Positions 28,404 to 37,946 of a stretch of 64,000 bases of DNA are shown here, piece by piece. Source of the DNA: Prado023 sp963714995 (GTDB lineage: Bacteria; Actinomycetota; Actinomycetes; S36-B12; CAIYMF01); the NCBI GenBank assembly GCA_963714995.1, contig CAVQQP010000017.1:310001-374000 (forward strand), written 5' to 3'. Below the pieces are notes generated by a model. The model searched no databases and was not told the origin of the DNA. It was given only the letters and a program-made list of their open reading frames with translations. The first letter of the stretch is position 1; every line of letters starts with the position of its first letter. The position numbers and the translations under genes were made by a program.

Positions 28404-29663
28404 TCAGGCGTCGACCCGGGGCTGGGAGGGACGGCGCCGGGCGGCGGCGCCCACCGCGGCGGCTGCGAAGCAGGCCACCGCACCGAGGACCAGCCCCCAC
28501 CGGGCGCCGAACGTGGAGGAGACCCAGCCGGCAACCGGGCCGCCCAGTGGAGTCGTGCCCATGAACGCCACCAGCCAGAGGGCCATGACCCGACCGCGCA
28601 TCTCCGGCGCCGAGGCCAGCTGCAGGGTGGCGTTGCCGCGGGCCATCAACGAGACGCTCGCCGCCCCGACCGCGACCAGCAGCAGCAGCGCGGTGCCCGC
28701 GGTCGGGGCCAGCGCGGTCGCCAGCACCAGGACGCCGAACACCACCGACGAGCGGACCAACGTGGGGATCCCGGTTCGTCCGCGGGCCGCCGTGTGGAGA
28801 CCCCCGAGGACCGCGCCGAGACCCATCGCGGCCGTCATGAACCCGTAGGTCCGCGAGTCCCCGTCGAAGGTCGTGCGCGCGAAGTAGGGCAGCGTGACCT
28901 GGAACTCGTAGGTGAAGCACCCCATGATCGCCATCATCAGCAGCGGCACGCCGAGCTCCCGCTCGCGGCGCACGTACGCCAGCCCCGCGCGCACCTGGCC
29001 GCGCTCATGGGGCTGCGGGGGCGCGGGACGCAGCAGGGACGCGTCCATGGCCAGCAGCATGAGCACCACGGGCAGGAACGACGCGGCATTCAGGGCGAAG
29101 CACACCCCCAGGCCCCCGGCCGCGATGACCAGCCCTGCCACCGCCGGGCCCAGCACCCGGGCGGCGTTGACCATCACGGAGTTCAGGCTGACCGCGTTGC
29201 GCACGGACTCCGGTCCGACGATCTCGACCAGGAACGACTGGCGCGTGGGCTTCTCGAAGGCGTCGGCCACTCCCAGCAGCGCGGCCAGGAGCAGGACGTG
29301 CCAGAGCTGGACGGTGTCGGTGAGGGTCAGGACGGCCAGCGCGACGGCGAGGGCACCCATCACCACCTGGAGCGCCACGAGCAGGCGGCGCTTGTCGGCA
29401 CGATCGGCGACCAGCCCGCCGTACGGCCCGATCAGCAGGATCGGCAGGGTCTGGGCGGCGAAGGTCAGCCCCACCCACGTGGCCGAGCCGGTGATCTCGA
29501 GGACCAGCCACGCCTGGGCGACCATCTGCATCCAGGTGCCGACCAGTGAGATCGACTGCCCCGCGAAGTACAGGCGGAAGTTCGGGATCGACAGCGCGGA
29601 GAAGGTCTCCTGGCGCAGGGCGGCCATCCGGCCCGCCCCACGCGCCTCCTCCACCTCTGTCAC
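28404..29663 (-). CDS. MFS transporter (enterobactin exporter-like MFS_3 type)
   Basis: 419 residues, 12 predicted membrane helices. FRLYFAGQSISLVGTWMQMVAQAWLVLE-type N-terminus, GLVADRADKRRLL (the A-loop signature between helices 2 and 3) and NSVMVNAARVLGPAVAG are characteristic of the EntS/MFS_3 exporters. The substrate is not predictable. GTG 29663 follows GGGAGG by 8 bases. Confidence 0.8.
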   Translation of the reverse strand: MTEVEEARGAGRMAALRQETFSALSIPNFRLYFAGQSISLVGTWMQMVAQAWLVLEITGSATWVGLTFAAQTLPILLIGPYGGLVADRADKRRLLVALQVVMGALAVALAVLTLTDTVQLWHVLLLAALLGVADAFEKPTRQSFLVEIVGPESVRNAVSLNSVMVNAARVLGPAVAGLVIAAGGLGVCFALNAASFLPVVLMLLAMDASLLRPAPPQPHERGQVRAGLAYVRRERELGVPLLMMAIMGCFTYEFQVTLPYFARTTFDGDSRTYGFMTAAMGLGAVLGGLHTAARGRTGIPTLVRSSVVFGVLVLATALAPTAGTALLLLVAVGAASVSLMARGNATLQLASAPEMRGRVMALWLVAFMGTTPLGGPVAGWVSSTFGARWGLVLGAVACFAAAAVGAAARRRPSQPRVDA

Positions 29664-29695
29664 GCCCCCATCCTCCCGCACGGCCCCGAACACGT

Positions 29696-29767
29696 CGCAG
29701 ACCCTCCGTCGAGGTTCAGACCCTCCCGTCCGGGCTGGAGGGTCTGACCGCTCCTGGAGGGTCTGCG
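29696..29767 (-). terminator. Nested double hairpin downstream of rho
   Basis: Four copies of one 10-bp word: CAGACCCTCC twice (29698-29707, 29717-29726) and its complement GGAGGGTCTG twice (29737-29746, 29756-29765). The outer arms extend to 12 bp (29696-29707 with 29756-29767), the inner to 11 bp (29716-29726 with 29737-29747). It lies 65 bp beyond the rho stop. Confidence 0.6.
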
Positions 29768-29831
29768 GACTGCGGCCGGGGTGCCGGCGCGCTGCGCTGG
29801 GTCGGCGCAGAGGGGAGCGGGTGCCGCCGGC

Positions 29832-31733
29832 TCAGTCGTCGGAGCGCGCGGTCGGTGCGGTGGGGGTGGTCTTCTGGACCTGGAGGAGGAACTCGTAGTT
29901 GCTCTTGGTGTCGCGCAGCTTGCTCTGCAGCAGCTCGATGGCCTGCGTGGCCTCCAGTGCGTGCAGGACCCGGCGCAGCGTCCAGACGATCTTGAGCTCC
30001 TCGGAGCTCATCAGCAGCTCCTCCTTGCGGGTGCCGGAGGCGTCCACGTCCACGGCCGGGAAGATCCGCTTGTCCGCCAGGCGACGGTCGAGCTTGAGCT
30101 CCATGTTGCCGGTGCCCTTGAACTCCTCGAAGATCACCTCGTCCATCCGCGAGCCGGTCTCGACCAGCGCGGTGGCCAGGATCGTCAGCGAGCCGCCGTT
30201 CTCGATGTTGCGGGCGGCGCCGAAGAACTTCTTCGGCGGGTACAGGGCCGCGGAGTCCACACCACCGGAGAGGATCCGGCCGGACGCGGGGGCGCTCAGG
30301 TTGTACGCACGACCCAGGCGGGTCATCGAGTCGAGCAGGACGACGACGTCGTGCCCCAGCTCGACCAGGCGCTTGGCGCGCTCGATCGCGAGCTCGGCGA
30401 TGGTGGTGTGGTCGTCGGCCGGCCGGTCGAAGGTGGAGGCGATGACCTCGCCCTTCACCGAGCGCTGCATGTCGGTGACCTCCTCGGGCCGCTCGTCCAC
30501 GAGGACGACCATGAGGTGGCACTCCGGGTTGTTCGTGGTGATCGCGTTGGCGATCGCCTGCAGCACCATCGTCTTGCCGGCCTTCGGCGGGGAGACGATC
30601 AGGCCGCGCTGGCCCTTGCCGATGGGGGCGACCAGATCGATGATCCGGGTCGTCATGTTGCTCGAGTCGGTCTCCAGGCGCAGCCGCTGGGACGGGTACA
30701 GCGGGGTCAGCTTGCCGAACTCGACCCGGCCGCGCGCAGCCTCGGGATCGGCCCCGTTGACACTCTCCACCTTGACCAGGGGGTTGAACTTCTCCCGGCG
30801 GTCGCCACCGCCCTCACGCGGCTGGCGCACCTGGCCGGTGATCGCGTCCCCCTTGCGCAGGCCGTAGCGCTTGACCGTCGACAGCGACACGTAGACGTCC
30901 GTCGGTCCGGGCAGGTAGCCGGTGGTGCGCACGAACGCGTAGTTGTCCAGGATGTCGAGGATGCCGGCGACCGGGACGAGGATGTCGTCGTCGGAGACCT
31001 CGGGCTCGACGTCGCGGCCCTGATTCCCCTGGTTGCCCGGGCGCCGATCGTTGCGGTCGTTGCGGTTGCGGTTGCGGTCGCGACCACGGCGACGCCGGCC
31101 GCCCGGCTCGTCGCCGTACCTGTCGTTGTCGCGGTTCTGGTTCTGGCCACCGCCCTGGTTCTGGGTGCCGTCCTCACGGGACTCACGCTGCTGGCCACCG
31201 CCCTGGTCCGCGGCGCCCTCCTCGCGGGGCGGGCGCTGCTGGGTGCCCTCACGGCCGTCACGACCCTGGGACTGGTTCTGGTTGCCGTCTCGCGACTCCC
31301 GGTCCTGCTGGCCGCGGTCCCGCCCTCCGTCACGCTGGCGGGGCTCCCGCTGTCCGGACTCACGCTGTGGACGATCGTCCGGGATCGTCTCGGGGCCGCC
31401 CTGGCCACCACCGCTGCGCTGGTCGTCGCGACCGCTCGCAGCCCCGTCGGCGCGCTCGACGGGGGACCCATCGGGCCGGCCCGTCGTCTCGCTGGGGCTC
31501 TCGCCGCGTGGACGCCGGGTCCGTCCGGCCCTCGCCGCCGGCGCACCACCCGACTGCGCGGCGCTGATCGCGGCCACCAGGTCGCTCTTCTTCATCGACG
31601 AGGTGCCGGCCAGGCCCATGTCGTGGGCGACCTTCTTGAGCTCGGGCAGGAGCATCGCGGACAGGCTGCCCGTGGGGCGTCCGCCGCCGGCGTTCTTGTC
31701 GGCGTCCGGGGCGATGCTGATCGTGTCGGTCAC
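29832..31733 (-). CDS. rho: Transcription termination factor Rho with disordered insertion
   Basis: 633 residues. N-terminal helix bundle (LLPELKKVAHDMGLAGTSSMKKSDLVAAI, residues about 25-60), then about 180 residues of low-complexity Arg/Asp/Gln/Asn/Gly sequence typical of actinobacterial Rho, then the RNA-binding domain (GILDILDNYAFVRTTGYLPG) and the hexameric helicase core with Walker A SPPKAGKTMVLQ, Walker B VVVLLDSMTRL and the Q- and R-loops. GTG 31733 has AGGAA five bases upstream. The disordered region is encoded by a repetitive GC-biased tract near 30,990-31,550. Confidence 0.95.
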   Translation of the reverse strand: MTDTISIAPDADKNAGGGRPTGSLSAMLLPELKKVAHDMGLAGTSSMKKSDLVAAISAAQSGGAPAARAGRTRRPRGESPSETTGRPDGSPVERADGAASGRDDQRSGGGQGGPETIPDDRPQRESGQREPRQRDGGRDRGQQDRESRDGNQNQSQGRDGREGTQQRPPREEGAADQGGGQQRESREDGTQNQGGGQNQNRDNDRYGDEPGGRRRRGRDRNRNRNDRNDRRPGNQGNQGRDVEPEVSDDDILVPVAGILDILDNYAFVRTTGYLPGPTDVYVSLSTVKRYGLRKGDAITGQVRQPREGGGDRREKFNPLVKVESVNGADPEAARGRVEFGKLTPLYPSQRLRLETDSSNMTTRIIDLVAPIGKGQRGLIVSPPKAGKTMVLQAIANAITTNNPECHLMVVLVDERPEEVTDMQRSVKGEVIASTFDRPADDHTTIAELAIERAKRLVELGHDVVVLLDSMTRLGRAYNLSAPASGRILSGGVDSAALYPPKKFFGAARNIENGGSLTILATALVETGSRMDEVIFEEFKGTGNMELKLDRRLADKRIFPAVDVDASGTRKEELLMSSEELKIVWTLRRVLHALEATQAIELLQSKLRDTKSNYEFLLQVQKTTPTAPTARSDD

Positions 31734-31972
31734 GTGATTCCTAGGGGTGAGGTGAATCGCCTGCGCGGGGTGAGTACCGACGGCGACAACTGTCCGTGGA
31801 AGTGGATCGCGACGGCGAGGTGCTCGTACCGCGTCAGGAGTGAGGTTCTGTACTCGGTGCCGGTCCGCCACCAGCGTTCGTGGCACCGTGCTGATCCAGC
31901 ACACACGGTAGCACCTTGATGACAGGTCAGGTGAAACCCGCGTCGGGCGCTCGCGCGCCGTGTTGAGCACAG
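31734..31972 (-). promoter_or_regulatory. rho leader region
   Basis: 239 bp between thrB and rho with no gene. A long 5' leader is common for rho because it is autoregulated; I see no specific element beyond possible -10 sequences (TACCGT near 31,911). Confidence 0.3.
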
Positions 31973-32962
31973 CTACAGCGCCTGCACCCCACGGTCGGCG
32001 ACCGGCAGTGCCAGCACGCGGGCGGAATCACCCACCACGTCGCGGATCCGGGCCGCCAGCCCCGCACCGTCGCCATCGGCGGCGAAGGCGATGACGGCCG
32101 GTCCCGCGCCGGAGACCGCCGCAGGGATCCGCAACGCGCGCAGCTGCTCCACGAGGCCCATGCTCGTCGGGTACACCGAGCGGCGCTGCTGCTGGTGCAG
32201 CCGGTCCTCGGTGGCCTCGAGGAGCAGGCCGGGGTCGCTGGACAGTGCATGGACCAGCAGCGCCGAACGCCCGACGTTGAACGCGGCATCCGCGTGGGGC
32301 ACCGACGCCGGGAGCGCCCCGCGGGCCCTGGTGGTCGACGCCTCGAAGGCGGGGATGGCCAGCACCGGCGCGATGGCGGGATGGACGGCGAACCGTGTGG
32401 CACGCCCGACCGGACCGAGCTCGCTGGCCTGCATCCAGGCGATCGTGGCACCCCCGAGGACCCCGGGGGCCACGTTGTCCGGGTGGCCCTCCAAGCGCGT
32501 GGCCAGCGCGATCATCTCCGCGTCGGAGACCGAGTCGGCCACACCCGCGAGATGGGCGGCCACCGCCAGCCCACCGACGATCGCCGCCGCCGAGGACCCC
32601 AGACCCCTGCTCTGGGGCACTGCGTTCACGCAACGAAGGCTCAGCCCGCGGGCAGCCAGCTCACCGGACTCATCGAACGCCGCGAGCCCGGTCCGGACGA
32701 TCCGGGCCACCAGGTTGGTCTCGTCGGTCGGCACCCGACCGGCGCCCTCGCCGACCACCTCGACCGTGACAGCCGAACCCTCGACGAAGTGCGCCTCGAT
32801 CCGATCGGTCAGGCTCAGGGCCAGTCCCAGGCAGTCGAATCCCGGACCGAGGTTGGCGCTTGTCGCCGGCACCTCGATGGCCACGGTCGACGACGCCGCC
32901 GATCCGCCGGTCGATCCGGCCGGCCCGCCCCCCGCCCGGCTGCCGGTCATGTCAGCGGGCAT
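31973..32962 (-). CDS. thrB: Homoserine kinase
   Basis: 329 residues, GHMP kinase. PATSANLGPGFDCLGLAL near the N-terminus, the ATP loop PQSRGLGSSAAAIVGG and AAVSGAGPAVIAF near the C-terminus. It phosphorylates homoserine for ThrC. ATG 32962 shares a base with the thrC stop (TGATG). The first 25 residues are Gly/Ser-rich and could be bypassed by ATG 32950. Confidence 0.93.
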   Translation of the reverse strand: MPADMTGSRAGGGPAGSTGGSAASSTVAIEVPATSANLGPGFDCLGLALSLTDRIEAHFVEGSAVTVEVVGEGAGRVPTDETNLVARIVRTGLAAFDESGELAARGLSLRCVNAVPQSRGLGSSAAAIVGGLAVAAHLAGVADSVSDAEMIALATRLEGHPDNVAPGVLGGATIAWMQASELGPVGRATRFAVHPAIAPVLAIPAFEASTTRARGALPASVPHADAAFNVGRSALLVHALSSDPGLLLEATEDRLHQQQRRSVYPTSMGLVEQLRALRIPAAVSGAGPAVIAFAADGDGAGLAARIRDVVGDSARVLALPVADRGVQAL

Positions 32963-34056
32963 CAGCCCTCCAGGCCGAGCGCGCGGGCTGCCGCCGCGAC
33001 ATCCACCGGGATCACCGTCGGGTCCGCGGCCGTGGCCAGCGCCCACTGGGTGTCCTTGAGCCCATGCCCGGTCAGGGTGCACACGATGGTCTGCCCGGGG
33101 TCGACGCGCCCCGCGGCCTGCGCGGCGACCAGGCCGGCGACCGACGCCGCAGACGCGGGCTCGCAGTACAGGCCCTCGCGTGCGGCCAGGGCGAGGTGCG
33201 CCGCGAGGATCTGGTCGTCGCTGACCATGTCGATCAGCCCGCCTGACTCGTCGCGGGCTGCCACGGCGAACTCCCAGGACGCTGGGTTGCCGATGCGGAT
33301 CGCCGTGGCGATCGTCTCCGGGTTGGCCACCGGGGCCCCCCGCACGATGGGCGCGGCACCCTCGGCCTGGAAGCCCCACATGCGCGGGGTGCGCGTGGCC
33401 AGGCCATCGCGCGCGTACTCGCCATAGCCCTTCCAGTAGGCGGTGATGTTGCCCGCGTTGCCGACGGGCAGGACGTGGATGTCCGGGGCGTCGCCGAGGG
33501 TGTCGACGATCTCGAAGGCGGCGCTCTTCTGCCCCTCGATCCGGGCCGGGTTGACCGAGTTCACCAACGCGACCGGGTACGCATCGGACAGCTCACGGGC
33601 AAGGCGCAGGCAGTCGTCGAAGTTGCCGTCGAGCTGCAGCAGCTGGGCTCCGTGGGCCACGGCCTGGGCCAGCTTGCCCATCGCGATCTTGCCCGCGGGC
33701 ACGAGGACGGCCGGGGTCATCCCCGCCTTGGCCGCATAGGCCGCAGCGGAGGCCGAGGTGTTGCCCGTGGACGCGCAGATGACGGCCTGTGCACCCTCGT
33801 GGGCGGCCATCGAGATGGCCATCGTCATCCCGCGGTCCTTGAAGGAACCCGTGGGGTTCCCCCCGTCGAACTTCAGCAGCACGCGACAGCCGGTCAGCTC
33901 GGAGAGCCAGCGCGACTCGACCAGCGGGGTGCCGCCCTCGCACAGGGTGATGACCGGAGCGCTCTCGGGCAGGTTCATCCGGCTGCGGTACTCGGTGATG
34001 ACGCCCCGCCAGGGACGTGCGCCCCCACCGGGGCCGGCCGTCGCTGTGGCGCTCAC
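32962..34056 (-). CDS. thrC: Threonine synthase
   Basis: 364 residues, PLP enzyme converting O-phosphohomoserine to threonine. PLP lysine in GGNPTGSFKDRGM, phosphate-binding ASTGNTSASAAAYAA and LPVGNAGNITAYWKG are seen. GTG 34056 overlaps hom by 4 bp (GTGA). Confidence 0.95.
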   Translation of the reverse strand: MSATATAGPGGGARPWRGVITEYRSRMNLPESAPVITLCEGGTPLVESRWLSELTGCRVLLKFDGGNPTGSFKDRGMTMAISMAAHEGAQAVICASTGNTSASAAAYAAKAGMTPAVLVPAGKIAMGKLAQAVAHGAQLLQLDGNFDDCLRLARELSDAYPVALVNSVNPARIEGQKSAAFEIVDTLGDAPDIHVLPVGNAGNITAYWKGYGEYARDGLATRTPRMWGFQAEGAAPIVRGAPVANPETIATAIRIGNPASWEFAVAARDESGGLIDMVSDDQILAAHLALAAREGLYCEPASAASVAGLVAAQAAGRVDPGQTIVCTLTGHGLKDTQWALATAADPTVIPVDVAAAARALGLEG

Positions 34057-35357
34057 TGGGCAGCACCGATCACGCGCATGAACCCGACGACCTCGTCGAC
34101 GGAATCCAGCCTCCGCAGCTGCTCGACGGTCGCCGCGAGGTCGGCCTCGCGGCCCGGGTGGGTCAGGATGAGCAGCTCGGCCTGGTCGCCCTCGCCGTTC
34201 TGGGTCATGCTCCGGATGCTGGCGCCATGCTCGGCGAACGCCCCGGCGACCCCGGCCAGGACCCCGGGGCGGTCCAGCACCCGCAGGTGCACGAAGTACG
34301 CCGTCGTCGCCGCCCCCATGGGCAGGACGGGGAGCTGGGCGTACGCGGACTCCCCCGGCCCGGTCGATCCGCTGACCCGGTTGCGCGCGGCGGTCACGAT
34401 GTCGCCGAGGACGGCACTGGCGGTCGGGGCTCCCCCGGCACCTCGGCCGTAGAACATCACCTGGCCCGCGGCGTCGGCCTCGATGAACACCGCGTTGAAG
34501 GCGTCCCGGACACCGGCCAGCGGGTGTGTCCTGGGGACCAGCGTGGGGTGCACCCGGACGCTCACGCCCGCGCCGTCGGCGGTCTCGATCAGCTCGGCGA
34601 TCGCCAGCAGCTTGATGTCGTAGCCCATCTCGTGGGCGGCCGCGACGTCCTCCGAGGAGACGGCGGTGATGCCCTGGACATCCACGTCGGCCAGCGTCAC
34701 GCGGGTGTGGAAGGCGATCGAGGCCAGGATCGCCGCCTTCGCGGCGGCGTCCAGCCCCTCGACGTCAGCGGTCGGGTCGGCCTCGGCGTAGCCGAGCTCC
34801 TGCGCCTCGGCCAGGGCGTCGGCGAACGAGGCCCCGGTGGACTCCATCTGGGTCAGGATGTAGTTGGTGGTCCCGTTCACGATGCCCAGGACCCGGCGGA
34901 TCCGGTCACCGGCCAACGACTCGCGCAGGGGGCGCAGCAGCGGGATCGCCCCGGCCACGGCGGCCTCGTAGGACAGGTCGACGCCCGCCTCCACGGCGGC
35001 GGCGTGCAGGGCCGCTCCCTCGGTGGCGATCAGCGCCTTGTTCGCGGTGACCACCGACGCCCCGCCCTTGAGCGCCCGAAGGATCAGCTCCTTGGCCGGC
35101 TCGATGCCACCCATCAGCTCGACCACGAGATCCGGATCGGTGTCCAGGAGGGCCGGCAGGTCCGCGCTGAGGAGCTCCGGGCGGATCCCCGGGCGATCAC
35201 GTGCCGCGTCGCGCACGCCCACGCCGGTCACGACCAGCCGCGCCCCGACACGAGCCGCGAGGTCGTCGGACTGCTCCTCGAGCAGCCGCACCACCTGGGC
35301 TCCCACGGTCCCGCCGCCGAGCACGACGACGGACAGCTTCTCGGGGGGCGGTGCCAT
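34053..35357 (-). CDS. hom: Homoserine dehydrogenase with ACT domain
   Basis: 434 residues. N-terminal NAD(P) fold VVVLGGGTVGAQVV, catalytic-domain GIVNGTTNYIL and GYAEADPTADVEGLDAAAK; a C-terminal ACT domain (about 355-434, DRPGVLAGVAGAFAEHGASI) suggests threonine feedback. AAGGAG precedes ATG 35357. First gene of hom-thrC-thrB. Confidence 0.95.
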   Translation of the reverse strand: MAPPPEKLSVVVLGGGTVGAQVVRLLEEQSDDLAARVGARLVVTGVGVRDAARDRPGIRPELLSADLPALLDTDPDLVVELMGGIEPAKELILRALKGGASVVTANKALIATEGAALHAAAVEAGVDLSYEAAVAGAIPLLRPLRESLAGDRIRRVLGIVNGTTNYILTQMESTGASFADALAEAQELGYAEADPTADVEGLDAAAKAAILASIAFHTRVTLADVDVQGITAVSSEDVAAAHEMGYDIKLLAIAELIETADGAGVSVRVHPTLVPRTHPLAGVRDAFNAVFIEADAAGQVMFYGRGAGGAPTASAVLGDIVTAARNRVSGSTGPGESAYAQLPVLPMGAATTAYFVHLRVLDRPGVLAGVAGAFAEHGASIRSMTQNGEGDQAELLILTHPGREADLAATVEQLRRLDSVDEVVGFMRVIGAAQ

Positions 35358-35470
35358 GACGGAACTCCTTGCTGGCTCGGGTCAGGTCCGCCGCGGTGGA
35401 CGCACGCCGGACGCGTCGCGATTCTCTCACGAGCGCAGGTTCGCCTGCTGCGCCGATGATCCACGCCGGG

Positions 35471-35517
35471 CTGTGCTGACGATTCCGACGATCAGATGGT
35501 CCGAATCGTCAGCACAG
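35471..35517 (-). terminator. Hairpin terminator after lysA
   Basis: Perfect 15-bp inverted repeat, CTGTGCTGACGATTC (35471-35485) with 35503-35517, 17-nt loop, ending 11 bp beyond the lysA stop and separating it from hom. Confidence 0.65.
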
Positions 35518-35528
35518 GGTCATGGAGG

Positions 35529-36959
35529 TCACGGGCGTGTGTCCGCGAGCCCGGCGTCGAGGGCGAACAGGTCGGCCTCGGTCTCGCGGCGGAGCACGAT
35601 GCGGTCCACGCCCGCGCGCACCGACACCACCGGCGGGCGGGCGATCATGTTGTAGTTCGAGGCCATCGCCCGGCAGTAGGCGCCGGTCGACGCGACGGCC
35701 AGCAGGTCCCCGCGCTCGAGGTCGGAGGGCAGCCACGCGTCGCGGACCACGATGTCCCCGGACTCGCAGTGCTTGCCCACGACGCGCGTCAGCATCGCGG
35801 GGGCCTCGGACACCCGCGAGGCCAGCACGACGGTGTAGTCGGCGTCGTACAGGGCGGTGCGGATGTTGTCGCTCATCCCCCCGTCCACCGAGACGTAGAC
35901 GCGCCAGGCTCCCGTCCGGTACTCGACGGGCTTGATCGTGCCCACCTCGTAGAGGGTGATCATGCTCGGGCCCACGATCGCCCGACCCGGCTCGACGGCG
36001 ATCACCGGCACGTCGATCCCCCGCCGCGCGCACTCGCCGGCGACGATCACGCGCAGGGCCTCCGCCATCCCGACCGGGGCGACCGGGTCATCGGTCGGCA
36101 GGTACGCGATGCCCATGCCGCCACCGAGGTTGAGCTCGGCGACGACGATGCCCTCGGCCTCGCGCAGGTCGGCGATGAACCCCACGACCCGGTGCGCAGC
36201 CACCTCGAATCCGGACGTGTTGAAGATCTGGGACCCGATGTGCGAGTGGATGCCGACGAGCCGCAGCTCGGGGCGGGCGGCCACCGCCAGAACGGCCTCC
36301 CGGGCGGCACCGGAGGTGAGCGACAACCCGAACTTCTGGTCCTCGTGGGCGGTGGCGATGAACTCGTGGGTGTGCGCCTCGACGCCGGTCGTGACCCGGA
36401 CCAGCACGTCGGCGACCACGCCCGCGGCACCGGCGAGGTCGGCCAGCCGATCCACCTCCTCCAGGGAGTCGATGACGTAGCGGCCCACCCCTGCGGCCAG
36501 CCCCGCGCGCAGCTCGGCACTGGACTTGTTGTTGCCGTGCAGGCTGATCCGCTCGGCGGGGAACCCGGCCGCACAGGCCAGTGCCAGCTCGCCGCCGGTG
36601 CACACGTCGAGGCCGAGGCCCTCCTCGGCCAGCCAGCGCACGGTGGTCGCGCTCAGGAAGGCCTTGCCCGCGAAGGACACCGAGCCGGGCACGTCGCGGT
36701 CGGTGTAGGCCGACTGGAACGCCGCGGCCCGGGCCCGGAAGTCAGCCTCGTCGAGGATCATGGCCGGGGTGCCGTGCGTGGCCGCGAGGTCCCGGACGGA
36801 CCGGCCGCCGATGACCAGGGCGCCTGTGGCATCACGGCGCGCCGTGGCCGGCCAGATCTGCGGGTCGATCCGGGCCATGACCACCGAGTCGGGGATCGAC
36901 GGGATCGGGACGGCCGGGGCGAATTCACCGTGCATCGGGCCGGCGGGATGTGCGCGCAT
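35529..36959 (-). CDS. lysA: Diaminopimelate decarboxylase
   Basis: 476 residues, fold-III PLP enzyme making lysine from meso-DAP. PLP lysine in VSFAGKAFLS, LDVCTGGELALA, the His in GIHSHIGSQI, ELNLGGGMGIAY, EPGRAIVG and the catalytic Cys in VVGKHCESGD. ATG 36959 lies 6 nt after TAGGAT, so leaderless. It is not co-transcribed with hom. Confidence 0.94.
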   Translation of the reverse strand: MRAHPAGPMHGEFAPAVPIPSIPDSVVMARIDPQIWPATARRDATGALVIGGRSVRDLAATHGTPAMILDEADFRARAAAFQSAYTDRDVPGSVSFAGKAFLSATTVRWLAEEGLGLDVCTGGELALACAAGFPAERISLHGNNKSSAELRAGLAAGVGRYVIDSLEEVDRLADLAGAAGVVADVLVRVTTGVEAHTHEFIATAHEDQKFGLSLTSGAAREAVLAVAARPELRLVGIHSHIGSQIFNTSGFEVAAHRVVGFIADLREAEGIVVAELNLGGGMGIAYLPTDDPVAPVGMAEALRVIVAGECARRGIDVPVIAVEPGRAIVGPSMITLYEVGTIKPVEYRTGAWRVYVSVDGGMSDNIRTALYDADYTVVLASRVSEAPAMLTRVVGKHCESGDIVVRDAWLPSDLERGDLLAVASTGAYCRAMASNYNMIARPPVVSVRAGVDRIVLRRETEADLFALDAGLADTRP

Positions 36960-36968
36960 GGCGTGATC

Positions 36969-37943
36969 CTAGGGCGCAGGACTTCCGCGGGCCCCGAGGT
37001 CGCGGCGACGGAAGCCGAGGCGCATGCCCTCGATCTCCGCGGATCCGACGATGGCCAGGCCGATCACGTACAGCCAGATCTGCAGCGCGACCACGCTTCC
37101 GAGGACCGCCACGATCTGGGAGTACGTGGACGACGTCGTCAGATAGGTCGACAGTCCGAGGGCCCCCACGAGGATCAGCAGGGTGCCCAGCGCCCCACCG
37201 AGGTTGAGCCAGCCGACCGCCCGGCGCTCCTGGATCCCGTAGCGCATCGCTGCGGTGAGCAGGAGGTACACCACCACGACCGTGATCGGGAGCCGGACCA
37301 GGCTGACGTTCTGGTTGTAGACGGCCCCGATCCCGAGTGTCTCGAGCACACGGGGCACGAGGCTGATGGCGATGACACCGGCGACGATGGCCACCTGGGC
37401 GACGAGGGTGATCCCCACCGAGATGCCCCGGGCCAGCAGGCTGGGGTGCCGGGGCTCGAGCTCGAAGGCGATGTCCAGCACCTGTCGTCCCACGTAGACG
37501 AACCGGCTGGCCGCGTAGAGCGCCACCAGGGCGGCGACCAGGCCGGTCAGTCCTAGCGACGAGAGGGTGACCTGGCCCAGGGCGGCGATCTGGTCGAGAA
37601 CCGGAGCCAGGGTCTCGAGCACCTCTGGCCGATCGGCCAGCAGGGTCGTGATCTCCGCCACGAACGCAGCTGGATCGAACAGCAGGGCCACGACCGCCCC
37701 GAGGGAGATGAACGCGGGCACCAGGGACAGGAGGGCGAAGAACGACAGCCCGCCGGCCAGCACCGAACCTCGATGCCGCGTGTAGCGGGCGTAGGTCGCC
37801 ATCCAGAACCCGGCCACGTTGCCGGCTCGCGGGACGTGCGTGTCGATCAGGTGGGTCCAGCGCACGAGCGACGGCGAGCCCCCCTCGTCCCGGACGCGGT
37901 CGGCCGGGGCCACCCGAACCGGCTCCGGGCCCTGGTCGACCAT
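36969..37943 (-). CDS. YihY/virulence factor BrkB family membrane protein
   Basis: 324 residues with six predicted helices. RGSVLAGGLSFFALLSLVPAFISLG at about residues 58-82 is the family signature. Function unsettled (the old RNase BN label is wrong for the family). It follows argS by 3 bp, so it is probably read through from the argS promoter. Confidence 0.85.
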   Translation of the reverse strand: MVDQGPEPVRVAPADRVRDEGGSPSLVRWTHLIDTHVPRAGNVAGFWMATYARYTRHRGSVLAGGLSFFALLSLVPAFISLGAVVALLFDPAAFVAEITTLLADRPEVLETLAPVLDQIAALGQVTLSSLGLTGLVAALVALYAASRFVYVGRQVLDIAFELEPRHPSLLARGISVGITLVAQVAIVAGVIAISLVPRVLETLGIGAVYNQNVSLVRLPITVVVVYLLLTAAMRYGIQERRAVGWLNLGGALGTLLILVGALGLSTYLTTSSTYSQIVAVLGSVVALQIWLYVIGLAIVGSAEIEGMRLGFRRRDLGARGSPAP

Positions 37944-37946
37944 CGG

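Noticed and set aside
30990..31550. Repetitive tract that could be a microsatellite or replication origin
   Set aside because: It encodes the Arg/Asp/Gln-rich insertion of Rho in frame; no DnaA-box clusters.
29781..31919. 712-codon plus-strand frame over rho
   Set aside because: Antisense of rho and of its repetitive disordered segment; low-complexity Val/Ala/Leu composition with no domain.
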